The position numbers and the translations under genes are program-made. From an uncultured Clostridia bacterium (lineage in GTDB: Bacteria > Bacillota > Clostridia > Christensenellales > UBA1242): DNA of 13,869 nucleotides. The notes beneath the pieces were generated by a model. The model did no database searches. It was not told the DNA's origin and worked only from the letters and a program-made list of their open reading frames with translations. Of this stretch, positions 1 through 7,725 are shown in pieces; position 1 is the first letter of the stretch; every line of letters starts with the position of its first letter. The stretch lies in the NCBI GenBank assembly GCA_947623775.1, contig CANQHL010000031.1, forward strand, positions 1 to 13,869, given 5' to 3'.

Positions 1-54
1 TTGTTCATTTTGTCTGTCGCAAGAATATCTTGCGTAAACAACTGCTGTTTTCAT
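1..54 (-). CDS. Serine recombinase (resolvase/invertase family), N-terminal fragment
   Basis: Only the first 18 codons are in the window; the gene continues past the left edge. The visible N-terminus reads MKTAVVYARYSCDRQNEQ. This is the signature opening of the resolvase domain of serine recombinases, including the large ones carried by integrative elements and prophages in Clostridia. Ser11 in the 'ARYS' motif sits where the nucleophilic serine that attacks DNA is found in this family. The start is well supported: a GGGAGGAG ribosome site lies just upstream of the ATG, and the ATG overlaps the stop of the preceding small ORF as ATGA, indicating translational coupling. Family assignment is from the motif alone; whether it is a large integrase or a small resolvase cannot be seen. 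Confidence 0.8.
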   Translation of the reverse strand, partial: MKTAVVYARYSCDRQNEQ

Positions 55-212
55 GCTGTGCACTCCTCCCTTATGGCGTCTAAGTCAGAGCGTAATCTGC
101 AAAACGCCAAAATGTCAAGAAAAGGCATGTTTGTTGAAGAAAAATGCCATTTATGTATGTGTAATAGCCAAAGACAAGCACCAACAATAGCTGCAAGTTT
201 TATTTTATTCAT
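51..212 (-). CDS. Small unrecognised protein coupled to the serine recombinase
   Basis: A 53-residue ORF starting MNKIKLAAIVGACLWLLH. I do not recognise the family. The N-terminal part (about residues 4-17) is hydrophobic and could be a short membrane segment or a signal peptide without a lipobox. The C-terminal part is charged (RLRSDLDAIREE). It has a strong AAAAGGAGT ribosome site 8 nt before the ATG and a good promoter further upstream. It overlaps the recombinase start by 4 nt, so both are probably made from one transcript. A longer in-frame start at 242 exists but would place the strong ribosome site inside the gene, so 212 is preferred. It may be a true gene of a mobile element or a leader ORF for the recombinase. 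Confidence 0.6.
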   Translation of the reverse strand: MNKIKLAAIVGACLWLLHIHKWHFSSTNMPFLDILAFCRLRSDLDAIREECTA

Positions 213-247
213 ACTTTTAACTCCTTTTAAGTTTTTACACAACCAAA

Positions 248-275
248 ATTATCAAGGCTACATGTCGTCTGTCAA
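248..275 (-). promoter_or_regulatory. Promoter for the small ORF and serine recombinase
   Basis: On the minus strand, TTGACA (270-275) and GATAAT (248-253) are separated by 16 bp, a near-consensus sigma-A promoter. It would start a transcript about 30 nt upstream of the small ORF. Read from sequence only. Confidence 0.6.
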
Positions 276-578
276 CGAAAATTGAAAAATATACACAAAA
301 AACCGCAAGGAAAACTTACAAAAAAAGACAAAAATCATGAAAAATTTTTGTATATTAATCCAAACGTCGGCAAGAAGGCAATTTGATATAACTTTTATTT
401 TTATCTGGAAATTACATTTTCAACCGATAGAAAAGTGGCGTTATTTTTACGAATTAAAATGTTTAATTTTGTTTTTTTATCAATAATTTTCTCAAATTAT
501 TGATTTTTTAGTAAAAAACCGCATTTTTTTGCGATTTTGATGGAAATTTTAAAGTTTACGCTTGTTTTGATAAAATAC
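276..578. other. AT-rich intergenic region between divergent transcripts
   Basis: No convincing gene is present. The region is very AT-rich and separates the leftward recombinase promoter from the rightward lipoprotein promoter. The only clear structure is an AT hairpin with a T-run at 480-510, listed separately. A 48-codon frame starting at 338 lacks a ribosome site and is rejected. Confidence 0.6.
480..510 (+). terminator. AT-rich hairpin with T-run, possible weak terminator
   Basis: TCAATAATTT (480-489) pairs perfectly with AAATTATTGA (494-503) around a TCTC loop and is followed by TTTTTTA. The shape is that of an intrinsic terminator reading rightwards, but the 10-bp stem has only one G-C pair and no rightward gene lies upstream in the window. 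It might insulate the lipoprotein promoter from upstream transcription. Confidence 0.3.
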
Positions 579-608
579 TTGCAAATTAATTTGTTTTAAT
601 GATATAAT
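579..608 (+). promoter_or_regulatory. Promoter of the LRR lipoprotein gene
   Basis: TTGCAA (579-584) and a perfect TATAAT (603-608) are separated by 18 bp. Transcription would begin near 615, leaving a leader of about 97 nt that contains a small GCTTTT/AAAAGC hairpin (678-692) just before the AAAGGAGGA ribosome site. Confidence 0.6.
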
Positions 609-711
609 AGATTATATAGGGCCGACAAAATTTGAGAATATTTTAAAATGGATACATATAGATTTTAGAGAAAACTCGCTTTTCGCAAAAGCTTAATAAA
701 AGGAGGAAATC

Positions 712-3123
712 ATGAAAAAGAAATTTTTTCTAGTGTTTTTTACTTTATGTGCTGTGATTTGTCTGAGTCTTGGGTTAACCGCTTGCGGCAAAGGTGACAA
801 TGTTAACAACAATTACAATGAATCAACAGTTGGCGGAAATAATGGTGATGATAATGAGTTTGAAGATGATGGCAGCACACCAACCGAGGGGCTTATCTAT
901 TTTTTAAACGCAGACAAGGAAAGTTATTCTTTAGGGGGTTACGAAAGTGTCGGCAAACATAAAAACATTGTTATTGCAAACGAAATAGACGGAAAGCCGG
1001 TTACAGCAATCTACCATCATATATTTTATGATCATATCACTGAAAAGGGAGATGAATATATAAAAACCTTAACCATTCCCGACAATGTAAAAAAAATCCA
1101 ATGCCATGCTTTTGAGGGGTTAACGTCACTTGAAGTTGTCAACATCGGGAGCGGGCTTGAAGAAGTTGAGAAAAGTATTTTTGCCGTCGACGAAAATAGT
1201 CCTGCCGGTGCGTTTTATGGGTGCGAAAATATAACTCAATTCAATGTTTCGCAAGACAACGCTTATTTCAGAAGTGAGGGGGCTTGTCTTATTAAAAAAG
1301 CCTCTTCCGATAGCAAGGGCGGAAGTCAATATGATACATTGATTTACAGCGGCAAAGGCAACATTATTCCAGATTCCGTCGGAATTATTGGGAAATATTG
1401 TTTTATGAAGCGTCAACAACCCCTTTCTTCAACCATTCCAAGCCAAATAAAGAAAATCGAAGAGTTTGCTTTTGCCTACAACACCATGGTTGGAACATTG
1501 AATTTAAACGATGGGCTTGTAGAAGTCGGCGACTATGCATTTGAGGGGGTTAAGGGCATAACCGGAGATTTAGTTATACCAAACAGCGTAAAAATTATAG
1601 GAGAAGTAGCATTTGCCGACTTTTGCGATATTTCAAGCATTAAAATAGGTGATGGAACGGAGACTATCGGTGGGGGCGCGTTCTATGCTGACAACATAAC
1701 CAAAACATTGGAATTTATAGAAGTTGGAAAAAATGTAAAAAGGATTGGCATCAATGCTTTTTCGAGACGCGGGTCTGTTCCATTTGCAAAAGAATTTAGA
1801 TTTTTGGCACAAGGGAATGTTGTATTTGAAAGTAAGATATTTTATACATACGCCGATAGAAGCTTGCTAAATAAATTCACGCTTCCAGCAACACCGTCCG
1901 TTTTGCAAGCCATAAAAGATGAAATTATAATCGTGAGATCTTTTGAGGGGCTTGACCTTACAATAACATGCGGTACAATTCCTTCCGATTTTGCAGAGTT
2001 TGCATTTGGATTTTTCTCCACAAGTGCTCATATTGCAAATTTAGTGATAAAGAAAGAAGTTACAAAAATAGAGGAGGGTGCTTTCAGTGAGCAACGGCTA
2101 AATTATGCCATATTTGAAAACTTTGTTATGGAATACAATCCAAATAGAGTTATACAGGGATTGATAAGCAAAGCAGAAATTATAAACTTATCAGTCAACG
2201 CAAATGATATAAAATACTTTTCTTGGATTACAAATTTGTATGTTACAGGCGGACAAATGAGCGGAAACATCTTTGGTGATGGTTCTTGTCTGCTTATGCC
2301 AAGATCTTTCAGGTTTGCAAACACCATAACAAATATTGATATAACAAAATTATCTCAGAACCGTCGTCGCGAAAAGATTTTTCTTGATGAGGGAAACACA
2401 AAATATCATTGTGACGAGGCAAACACCTGTCTGTTTGATGAAACAAACACACTTATTCTCGGTTGTTCCACAACCACCATTCCAGCAGGAGTGACAAAAA
2501 TAGGCCCTCAAGCCTTTGCCAACACGCTTACAAAGTTAAGCGTAATCCCGGAGGGCGTAACGGAAATTGGTGCAAATGCCTTTGACGGATGTTCAATGGT
2601 GACCATATCTTTACCTGCAAGTTTAACCAAAATGGACACATCAACGGCGGCGCGTTTTGCCTTTGCAAATTGCACCTCTCTCCAGGAAATAAATGTTAAC
2701 GCGGCAAACAGCATATTTTCAAGTCAAAAGGGTCTGCTTTACAACAAAGATAAAACTCAGTTGCTTTATGTTCCTTGTGCTGCGTATAAAATCGTTATTG
2801 CGGACACCGTTTCAACATTGACCACAAATGCTTTTAAAGATTTGTATACATATCGCGACGGCTACAAAACCTCACTCACATTAGGCAAGGGTATTACAAA
2901 AATTGAGCCAAATGTGTTTAGCCAAAAAGCGTTTTCAAAAATATATTTGCCTATTGAATTTTTCAATACGACATGGAAGTATGGCAATTCAGCGTCAGAG
3001 CGATACGAAATCAAATATACAGGAGTGGGAGAGCCAACCGAAGATCGTAAAAACTCGATATTGGAAGGGGCAGCAGATTTCTTTCTAAAAAATCCAACCA
3101 AGACATTTGAGCGTGTCCAATAA
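712..3123 (+). CDS. BspA-type leucine-rich-repeat surface lipoprotein
   Basis: An 803-residue secreted lipoprotein. Residues 1-24 form a lipoprotein signal peptide (KKK, hydrophobic core, LTAC lipobox) with Cys25 as the lipidation site, so it should be anchored on the outer face of the membrane. A low-complexity Asn/Asp/Gly linker (about 28-55) follows. The rest is made of BspA-like (LRR_5) repeats, recognisable by recurring elements such as 'IPDNVKKIQCHAFEG', 'IPNSVKIIGEVAFAD' and 'IPEGVTEIGANAFDGC'. In characterised bacteria such proteins bind host or extracellular ligands; the ligand here is unknown. The start has an AAAGGAGGA site 6 nt upstream and its own promoter. The gene stands alone and ends just before a repeat field. 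The class is secure; the role on the cell surface is inference from the family. Confidence 0.9.
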   Translation: MKKKFFLVFFTLCAVICLSLGLTACGKGDNVNNNYNESTVGGNNGDDNEFEDDGSTPTEGLIYFLNADKESYSLGGYESVGKHKNIVIANEIDGKPVTAIYHHIFYDHITEKGDEYIKTLTIPDNVKKIQCHAFEGLTSLEVVNIGSGLEEVEKSIFAVDENSPAGAFYGCENITQFNVSQDNAYFRSEGACLIKKASSDSKGGSQYDTLIYSGKGNIIPDSVGIIGKYCFMKRQQPLSSTIPSQIKKIEEFAFAYNTMVGTLNLNDGLVEVGDYAFEGVKGITGDLVIPNSVKIIGEVAFADFCDISSIKIGDGTETIGGGAFYADNITKTLEFIEVGKNVKRIGINAFSRRGSVPFAKEFRFLAQGNVVFESKIFYTYADRSLLNKFTLPATPSVLQAIKDEIIIVRSFEGLDLTITCGTIPSDFAEFAFGFFSTSAHIANLVIKKEVTKIEEGAFSEQRLNYAIFENFVMEYNPNRVIQGLISKAEIINLSVNANDIKYFSWITNLYVTGGQMSGNIFGDGSCLLMPRSFRFANTITNIDITKLSQNRRREKIFLDEGNTKYHCDEANTCLFDETNTLILGCSTTTIPAGVTKIGPQAFANTLTKLSVIPEGVTEIGANAFDGCSMVTISLPASLTKMDTSTAARFAFANCTSLQEINVNAANSIFSSQKGLLYNKDKTQLLYVPCAAYKIVIADTVSTLTTNAFKDLYTYRDGYKTSLTLGKGITKIEPNVFSQKAFSKIYLPIEFFNTTWKYGNSASERYEIKYTGVGEPTEDRKNSILEGAADFFLKNPTKTFERVQ

Positions 3124-3125
3124 CC

Positions 3126-3146
3126 CCAACCTTAGGTTGGACCTTT
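3126..3146 (+). terminator. Short hairpin directly after the lipoprotein gene
   Basis: CCAACC (3126-3131), TTA loop, GGTTGG (3135-3140) form a perfect 6-bp stem immediately after the stop codon. Only three T follow shortly after it, so termination would be weak. The stem-TTA-stem shape matches other hairpins in the repeat field downstream and it may simply be the first of them. Confidence 0.35.
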
Positions 3147-3477
3147 AACGAATTTGATTGTATTTAAAGCATTCGATTTCGTTGTCTTTTACAAACCAGA
3201 TGTTGGACGATTAGCGAATTTGATGTATTTAAAGCATTCGATTTCGTTGTCTTTTAACCAACCAAATGCTTGGCGGGAGACTTAGTCTCCATCTTTAGCG
3301 AACTTGTCTAAACTTTGAAGCATTAAATTTCATCATCTTTTAAATATCACCAAACGAAGTGATTAAAAAGTGCCTAAGGCACACGCAGTGATTAAAAAGC
3401 GTCTAAGGCACCCAACCAAATGTTGGACGATTAGCGAATTTGATGTATTTGAAGCATTAAATTTCATTATCTTTTAA
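3145..3477. repeat. Four degenerate ~47-bp direct repeats
   Basis: Copies of a unit beginning TTAGCGAATTTGATGTATTT and ending in a CTTTTA-type tail lie at about 3145-3191, 3211-3256, 3295-3343 and 3431-3477. Copies 1 and 2 share GCATTCGATTTCGTTGTC; copies 3 and 4 share GCATTAAATTTCAT, so they fall into two sub-types. Between copies 2 and 3 lies a separate hairpin, GGAGAC-TTA-GTCTCC (3276-3290). CCAAC-CAAAT-GTTGG (3412-3426) lies before copy 4. No coding potential is visible. Confidence 0.8.
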
Positions 3478-3604
3478 ATATCACTAAACGAAGTGATTAA
3501 AGAGTGCCTAAGGCACACGCAGTGATTAAAAAGCGTCTAAGACGCACGCAGTGAACAAAAAGTGCATAAGGCACACGCAGTGATTAAAAAGTGCCTAAGG
3601 CACA
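3359..3604. repeat. 29-bp palindromic tandem units in two blocks
   Basis: The unit consists of GTGATTAAAAA, then GTGCC-TAA-GGCAC, then ACGCA. It occurs at 3359-3387 and 3388-3411 (partial), then at 3493-3521, 3522-3550, 3551-3579 and 3580-3604 (partial). Each block is preceded by an ATCAC...GTGAT hairpin (3346-3363 and 3480-3497). Units contain a 5-bp stem with a TAA loop; one unit changes both arms to GCGTC/GACGC, keeping pairing. On the minus strand each stem is followed by TTTTT or near it, giving a row of small terminator-like hairpins. There are no spacers, so this is not a CRISPR array. Confidence 0.85.
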
Positions 3605-3632
3605 TACAAATGTTTTTATCCATTTAAATCAA

Positions 3633-3660
3633 TTGACTTTACTTTTATAAATATTATAAA
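3633..3660 (+). promoter_or_regulatory. Promoter of the FtsK/WXG100-like operon
   Basis: TTGACT (3633-3638) and TATAAA (3655-3660) are 16 bp apart, about 39 bp before the ATPase start codon and directly after the palindromic repeat field. No other convincing promoter was seen between here and the end of the eight-gene run. Confidence 0.55.
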
Positions 3661-3698
3661 ATATATTTATAAGATATTGTTAAGGTCTGGAGTAATAA

Positions 3699-6569
3699 AT
3701 GGAAAATGATTTTGTGGCTGAAATTAAAAATTTTATCAAAAAAATAAGCCCCGCTTTACGCAACCTTATTCAGTTGAGTGACGGGCTTCTTATTCTAAAA
3801 AATGGAAAGGTGGTTTTTAAAAATCCTATTGCACCTTTTGATTTTGACGAAAAATCTTACAAAATTGTCTGCTATGAACAATTTAAAAGGATTGATTATT
3901 GTCTAAAATACATGCTTAAAGAGGGTATTTCTCCAAGATACTTGGCCGAAATCGGAAAATCGTTAAACACAATTTATGCAATTCTCGACAACATCGACAA
4001 TTTCATGCAACTTGACAATGAAAAACTAAACGACACGTTGAGTGCTTTGTCAAATTTATCTATGCCGGAAAAATACTCCGACAACATCTTGATGCCAATC
4101 GGGTTTTCAAAAAAACAAGGCAATGTTTTAAATTGGAATTTAAGCAAAGGACTTTTGTATATTAAAGCCGAAAATGCCGATCAAGAGCATCTGGATAGTT
4201 TTTTAAACTCAATAATTTTAAAATTTTTATATTCTTTTCCAAAGGCGTCAAGCAAGGTGATGTACTGCTCACTCAAAATTGACGACGACACCAATCTCTT
4301 CTTGACGCGAATGAAAAATTTGACGGGAGAGGACTTTTTTTACGAAAAAACGAAGTATTTTGGGGGAAATAATGAAAAATATTCCTCAGAAATTGCAGAT
4401 GCACTGACAAGGCTATACAATCTTTGCAGTGAGGAACGCACTTTTACTTTAAGCAACTCGCTTGCAAATTCCGCCATGGAATACAACAACGAAAGCCCCG
4501 ACAATGTGATATATCCTATTTTGGTTTTCTTGAGAAATTACCCAGACGGGTTTGAAAATTGCAACAATCTTGAATATTTGTTTTCCTATGCTCGAAAGTA
4601 TGGGATATACTTTGTTGTGGTCAATTCATCGGGAAGTTTAATGATAAACTCAACAACTTCCCTGACCAATCCGGAAAAATATTGCGATTTATCCGTGGAA
4701 ATTGTGGGAGACAAATTAATTGCAAATGATGAGGAATATTTAAGTTTAACAATCGACACAGAGACAATGGTAAAACTGTTTGAGCCGCTCAAAAAAATTA
4801 AAGCCAAAAACAGAGGAATTGTAACCTATGAAGATGTAAATTTCGGAAAAGATAAACTTGAGGGCAATGAGGTTGTCAATGAAATTTCCGTGCCAATAGG
4901 TAAGGTTGACGACAAAATTTTTACAATGGATTTTGCAGTTGCCGGTAGTGACGGAAAACCGGTTGCATATATGATTATAGGCAAACCCGGATGCGGAAAA
5001 TCCTCCATTATTGACAGTCTTATAATAAACGGAAGCATGAAATATTCACCAGACGACTTGACTTTTTATTTGATAGACTTCAAAGATGGCGTTTCTTCCG
5101 CTCCTTATATTGGAAGTGCAAAAATGCCGCATATAAAACTTGTTGCACAAAAAAGCAAGCAAGAAGAAGCGGAAATTATTTTAAAAACCGTTTTAAAAGA
5201 AAAAACAAGACGAAACAATCTGTTTATTAAATGTGGTTGCCAAAATTTGGTTGAATACAACAAAATGCAAGATGCAAATGGTCAAAAGCATTTGCCAAGA
5301 ATTATTGTTTCCATTGATGAATTTCACGCCATTTTCAATGATGATGGTGATAGTGAAAGAACGCAAAGGCTTTCTGATTATTGCAGACAAATTGTTAAGG
5401 AAGCAAGGTCGGCGGGAATTCACCTTGTGATTGCATCGCAAAGTGCAGATAGAAAAATAATGAATTGTGTCGGTGACTTTATTTCCGGCAGGTTTTGTTT
5501 TGACGTTGCAAACATAGAACATGCAGAAGCCGTTTTCAACAGGCAAAATGCTATGAAAGTAAAAACCGAATGTTCGGGTAAAATCGGTGTGGCAATGGTT
5601 AGTTACGATGCCGGCGAAAGCGTGAAAAAACTTCGATGTTCCTATCACGCATCCAAAATGAATGATTTTGCCGAAAAAGTAAGGGAAAGATATTCGACTT
5701 ATCCAATTGACACCGTTATTGTCGGTGACGATAGCCCTTTGAATTTTGTAGACGTTAAAAATGAAATTTATAATGATTTAACCGATGGCGCTCCAATTGG
5801 CATAAGTTATTACGATCATAAAATTGTATCGGTGCCATTCAATAAAAATAGTGCTTCCCTTATGGTTAGCGGAGATGATAACGACATTCAAACTGACCAT
5901 CTTCTTTCCATTATGCTTTATGCACTGAAAATAAAAGCAAAAATATTGCTTGTTGATGAATCAGATTCGCTTCTTTTGAATGATATGTTCGGGGAGTGCG
6001 AAAATGTGGAAAGTTATACAGGCAAAGAATATCTAAACATGCTCGCAAAAGCAAATAAAGAATTAAAAATGAGAATTGAAAACAGACGTGAAAATTTCCA
6101 GCCGTATTTTGTGATTGTTCACAGCCTGCATATGATAAGAGATTTTATGGAAGATAGAAAGGGCGGAGGAGGGGCAATGGCTCCGAGTGATGGATATGTA
6201 AGTTTACGGGCTATGCGAGAACAGCAAACCTCAAATGAAGAAGTTGAGGGGCAAACAACTTTTATGCAAATGCTTAAAGACGCAAGCCTTGTAAACAATT
6301 TCTATATTTGTTTTTCAATAAATCCTGATATGTTCCCGAGACGGGCAAACGGGGCAAGTTATGTTAAAAACAAAATTTTTCACTATGTATTTAATCCGTA
6401 TATGGAAAATTTGGCTGAGGGAATTTATCACCACAAAAAGTTAGGTGCAAATTGTCCAAGCAGCATATCGCTTTTCTCTGAAAGCAATCAACCTTTTGAA
6501 AAAGTGAGATTTTTCCATTATAACAACAACGATAAAGCAAAAATTAATGAAATTTTGAATGAAAATTGA
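3699..6569 (+). CDS. FtsK/SpoIIIE-family ATPase, EssC/EccC-like
   Basis: A 956-residue P-loop ATPase. The central module (about 400-640) carries all hallmarks of the FtsK/SpoIIIE fold: Walker A GKPGCGKSS (428-436), Walker B IIVSIDE ending in D540-E541, and ASQS with Gln581. Upstream, about 140-330 looks like a degenerate copy: a hydrophobic strand without a P-loop (GLLYIKAENAD, from 151), then 'YPILVFLRNYPDGF' in a Walker-B-like setting. Downstream, about 690-950 looks like a third module, with SGDDND (from 724) where a P-loop would be. Three tandem modules resemble EssC/EccC, the motor of type VII secretion, but I see no transmembrane segment and no FHA domain. GGAG lies 6 nt before the ATG. 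It heads a tight run of five WXG100-like genes, supporting a motor for small helical substrates. A DNA translocase is the main alternative. Confidence 0.85.
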   Translation: MENDFVAEIKNFIKKISPALRNLIQLSDGLLILKNGKVVFKNPIAPFDFDEKSYKIVCYEQFKRIDYCLKYMLKEGISPRYLAEIGKSLNTIYAILDNIDNFMQLDNEKLNDTLSALSNLSMPEKYSDNILMPIGFSKKQGNVLNWNLSKGLLYIKAENADQEHLDSFLNSIILKFLYSFPKASSKVMYCSLKIDDDTNLFLTRMKNLTGEDFFYEKTKYFGGNNEKYSSEIADALTRLYNLCSEERTFTLSNSLANSAMEYNNESPDNVIYPILVFLRNYPDGFENCNNLEYLFSYARKYGIYFVVVNSSGSLMINSTTSLTNPEKYCDLSVEIVGDKLIANDEEYLSLTIDTETMVKLFEPLKKIKAKNRGIVTYEDVNFGKDKLEGNEVVNEISVPIGKVDDKIFTMDFAVAGSDGKPVAYMIIGKPGCGKSSIIDSLIINGSMKYSPDDLTFYLIDFKDGVSSAPYIGSAKMPHIKLVAQKSKQEEAEIILKTVLKEKTRRNNLFIKCGCQNLVEYNKMQDANGQKHLPRIIVSIDEFHAIFNDDGDSERTQRLSDYCRQIVKEARSAGIHLVIASQSADRKIMNCVGDFISGRFCFDVANIEHAEAVFNRQNAMKVKTECSGKIGVAMVSYDAGESVKKLRCSYHASKMNDFAEKVRERYSTYPIDTVIVGDDSPLNFVDVKNEIYNDLTDGAPIGISYYDHKIVSVPFNKNSASLMVSGDDNDIQTDHLLSIMLYALKIKAKILLVDESDSLLLNDMFGECENVESYTGKEYLNMLAKANKELKMRIENRRENFQPYFVIVHSLHMIRDFMEDRKGGGGAMAPSDGYVSLRAMREQQTSNEEVEGQTTFMQMLKDASLVNNFYICFSINPDMFPRRANGASYVKNKIFHYVFNPYMENLAEGIYHHKKLGANCPSSISLFSESNQPFEKVRFFHYNNNDKAKINEILNEN

Positions 6570-6580
6570 GGAGGTTTTGA

Positions 6581-6874
6581 ATGAAAATTAATGATGATAT
6601 AGAAGAATATGATGTAGGCTCGTTGCAAGCAATATTTCAAACAGTTGATGAAATTTTGAAAAAAATCTCAAATTTGGAGCAAAATGCTCTTCTTATGGAG
6701 AGAAACATCGGAGTTGCTGAAAGAGATTTCACATCTGAAAACTTGCTTCGTGCAAAGGAGATAATAAAAAAATATATTCAAACTTTAGGTGATGCCGGAG
6801 TTGAACTTAAAGAACTCGCCTTGTCGGTGAACGATTTTGCCGAAAAATTAAAAAAGGCGTGGCGTGAGTGGTAA
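6581..6874 (+). CDS. WXG100-like small helical protein, RDFTS type (copy 1)
   Basis: 97 residues, predicted almost entirely helical, with a break near the middle at 'ERDFTSENLL' (47-56). The size and helix-turn-helix shape fit the WXG100/ESAT-6 superfamily, but the Trp of the turn is replaced by Phe50 in D-F-T-S-x-N. The third small gene shares this element (RDFTSQNFL), so the two are paralogues. There is no signal peptide. The GAGGAGG ribosome site overlaps the stop codon of the ATPase gene, only 11 nt away, so the two are co-translated or nearly so. It probably pairs with the W-type protein encoded next. Superfamily assignment is by shape and context, not by a full WXG motif. Confidence 0.65.
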   Translation: MKINDDIEEYDVGSLQAIFQTVDEILKKISNLEQNALLMERNIGVAERDFTSENLLRAKEIIKKYIQTLGDAGVELKELALSVNDFAEKLKKAWREW

Positions 6875-6886
6875 AAGGAGGGAATT

Positions 6887-7147
6887 ATGTCACTAAACAG
6901 CGGAAAAGCCAATAAACAAGTTGTAAAAAACCTTGTTGACGATATAAGATATTTTGCCGACATCGTAAAAGAAGAGGCAACTAAAATGATGAACGAAACA
7001 TTGCAACTCAACGGAAGTTGGAATGATACGCAATACAGAAATTTTGAAAGTTTTATGAGCGACCTTACAGAAAATCTTGTGAAAGATACAGCCGTTTTGT
7101 ATGATTGTGCAGACAAAATCGAGGAACGCGAATTAAAGGGAATATAG
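6887..7147 (+). CDS. WXG100-like small protein, W type (copy 1)
   Basis: 86 residues, two predicted helices joined by a turn at 'GSWNDTQ' with Trp45. This matches the WXG100 layout, with Asp in place of the second Gly. Near the C-terminus Y72-D-C-A-D76 fits YxxxD/E, the targeting motif known for type VII secretion substrates, and it lies at the end of the second helix as in ESX partners. There is no signal peptide. An AAAAGGAGGG site precedes the ATG and the gap from the previous gene is 12 nt. Its most likely partner is the RDFTS-type protein immediately upstream. Whether it is exported cannot be told from sequence. Confidence 0.75.
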   Translation: MSLNSGKANKQVVKNLVDDIRYFADIVKEEATKMMNETLQLNGSWNDTQYRNFESFMSDLTENLVKDTAVLYDCADKIEERELKGI

Positions 7148-7148
7148 T

Positions 7149-7436
7149 ATGAAATTTAATGATATGGCATTAAAGCCCGATGCCCTTTCGTCAAGCAGGC
7201 GCAAACTAGACCGCTCTTTAAATGAAATTGAGATGCTTGCAAATCAACTTAAATCCAATATGCAGATGGTTTCAAGAGATTTCACTTCTCAAAACTTTTT
7301 GCAGGCCGAAGAGGTTGTAAGAAGGGTTATCGGGAAAATTAGAGATGCTCAGGAAAAATTGCAAAAAGGACGTGTTTTTTTGAATAATGTTGAAGAAATA
7401 GCCGAAATGTATATGAAATGTAAGTATTATGGGTAA
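7149..7436 (+). CDS. WXG100-like small helical protein, RDFTS type (copy 2)
   Basis: 95 residues, helical, with the turn 'SRDFTSQNFLQAEEVV' around Phe45. It is a paralogue of the first small gene: both have R-D-F-T-S-x-N-x-L-x-A-x-E-x-x at the helix junction, and the flanking helices match mainly in pattern. It starts one base after the stop of the previous gene, with an AAAGGGA site inside that gene's end, so translation is probably coupled. No YxxxD/E motif is seen at its C-terminus (ends MKCKYYG). Together with the next gene it repeats the F-type plus W-type arrangement of the two preceding genes. Confidence 0.65.
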   Translation: MKFNDMALKPDALSSSRRKLDRSLNEIEMLANQLKSNMQMVSRDFTSQNFLQAEEVVRRVIGKIRDAQEKLQKGRVFLNNVEEIAEMYMKCKYYG

Positions 7437-7449
7437 TGGGTAGGTCAAT

Positions 7450-7725
7450 ATGATGATAACAGGGTCTTTAAAACAGTATGCCTCTTCCGTTTATGAGCGG
7501 GCAAAGGCAATGGATTATTTTTTAAAAAATGAGGTTCACGGTGGCAATTGGGACGATGATGTTGGTGCATCTTTTATTGCCTACACCGAAGAACTTCTCA
7601 GAAAATGTGAAAATTTTCTTATGATGGCTGAAAAAATTGCAAGCATAGAAGAAACGCTTGATTCCATAAATGAATTTGCCGATGAAGAAAAACTTGAAAA
7701 CATTAAGCAGGGAGGACAAAAATGA
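7450..7725 (+). CDS. WXG100-like small protein, W type (copy 2)
   Basis: 91 residues, two helices around a turn 'GGNWDDDVGASF' with Trp34. It resembles the second small gene in layout (G-x-W-[ND]-D, then an aromatic-rich second helix), though overall identity is low. No clear YxxxD/E motif is visible; the C-terminal region has F-A-D-E-E. Two adjacent Met codons (7450 and 7453) are possible starts, preceded by a weak site containing TAGGT. The stop overlaps the next start as ATGA, so the following gene is translationally coupled. It is probably the partner of the RDFTS-type protein just upstream. Confidence 0.7.
   Translation: MMITGSLKQYASSVYERAKAMDYFLKNEVHGGNWDDDVGASFIAYTEELLRKCENFLMMAEKIASIEETLDSINEFADEEKLENIKQGGQK

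Noticed and set aside
338..484. 48-codon plus-strand frame
   Set aside because: No ribosome site, very AT-rich and without recognisable protein features.
3359..3604. CRISPR array
   Set aside because: The 29-bp units follow each other directly with no unique spacers, and there are no cas genes.
3359..3604. Integron attC sites, suggested by the repeated CTAAG/CTTAG cores
   Set aside because: The attC core needs RYYYAAC/GTTRRRY; here the cores read CCTAAGG and TCTAAGA, there are no cassettes between them and no tyrosine integron integrase.
5193..5648. 151-residue minus-strand frame inside the ATPase gene
   Set aside because: Antisense shadow of the strongly supported FtsK-like gene; no ribosome site or family features.
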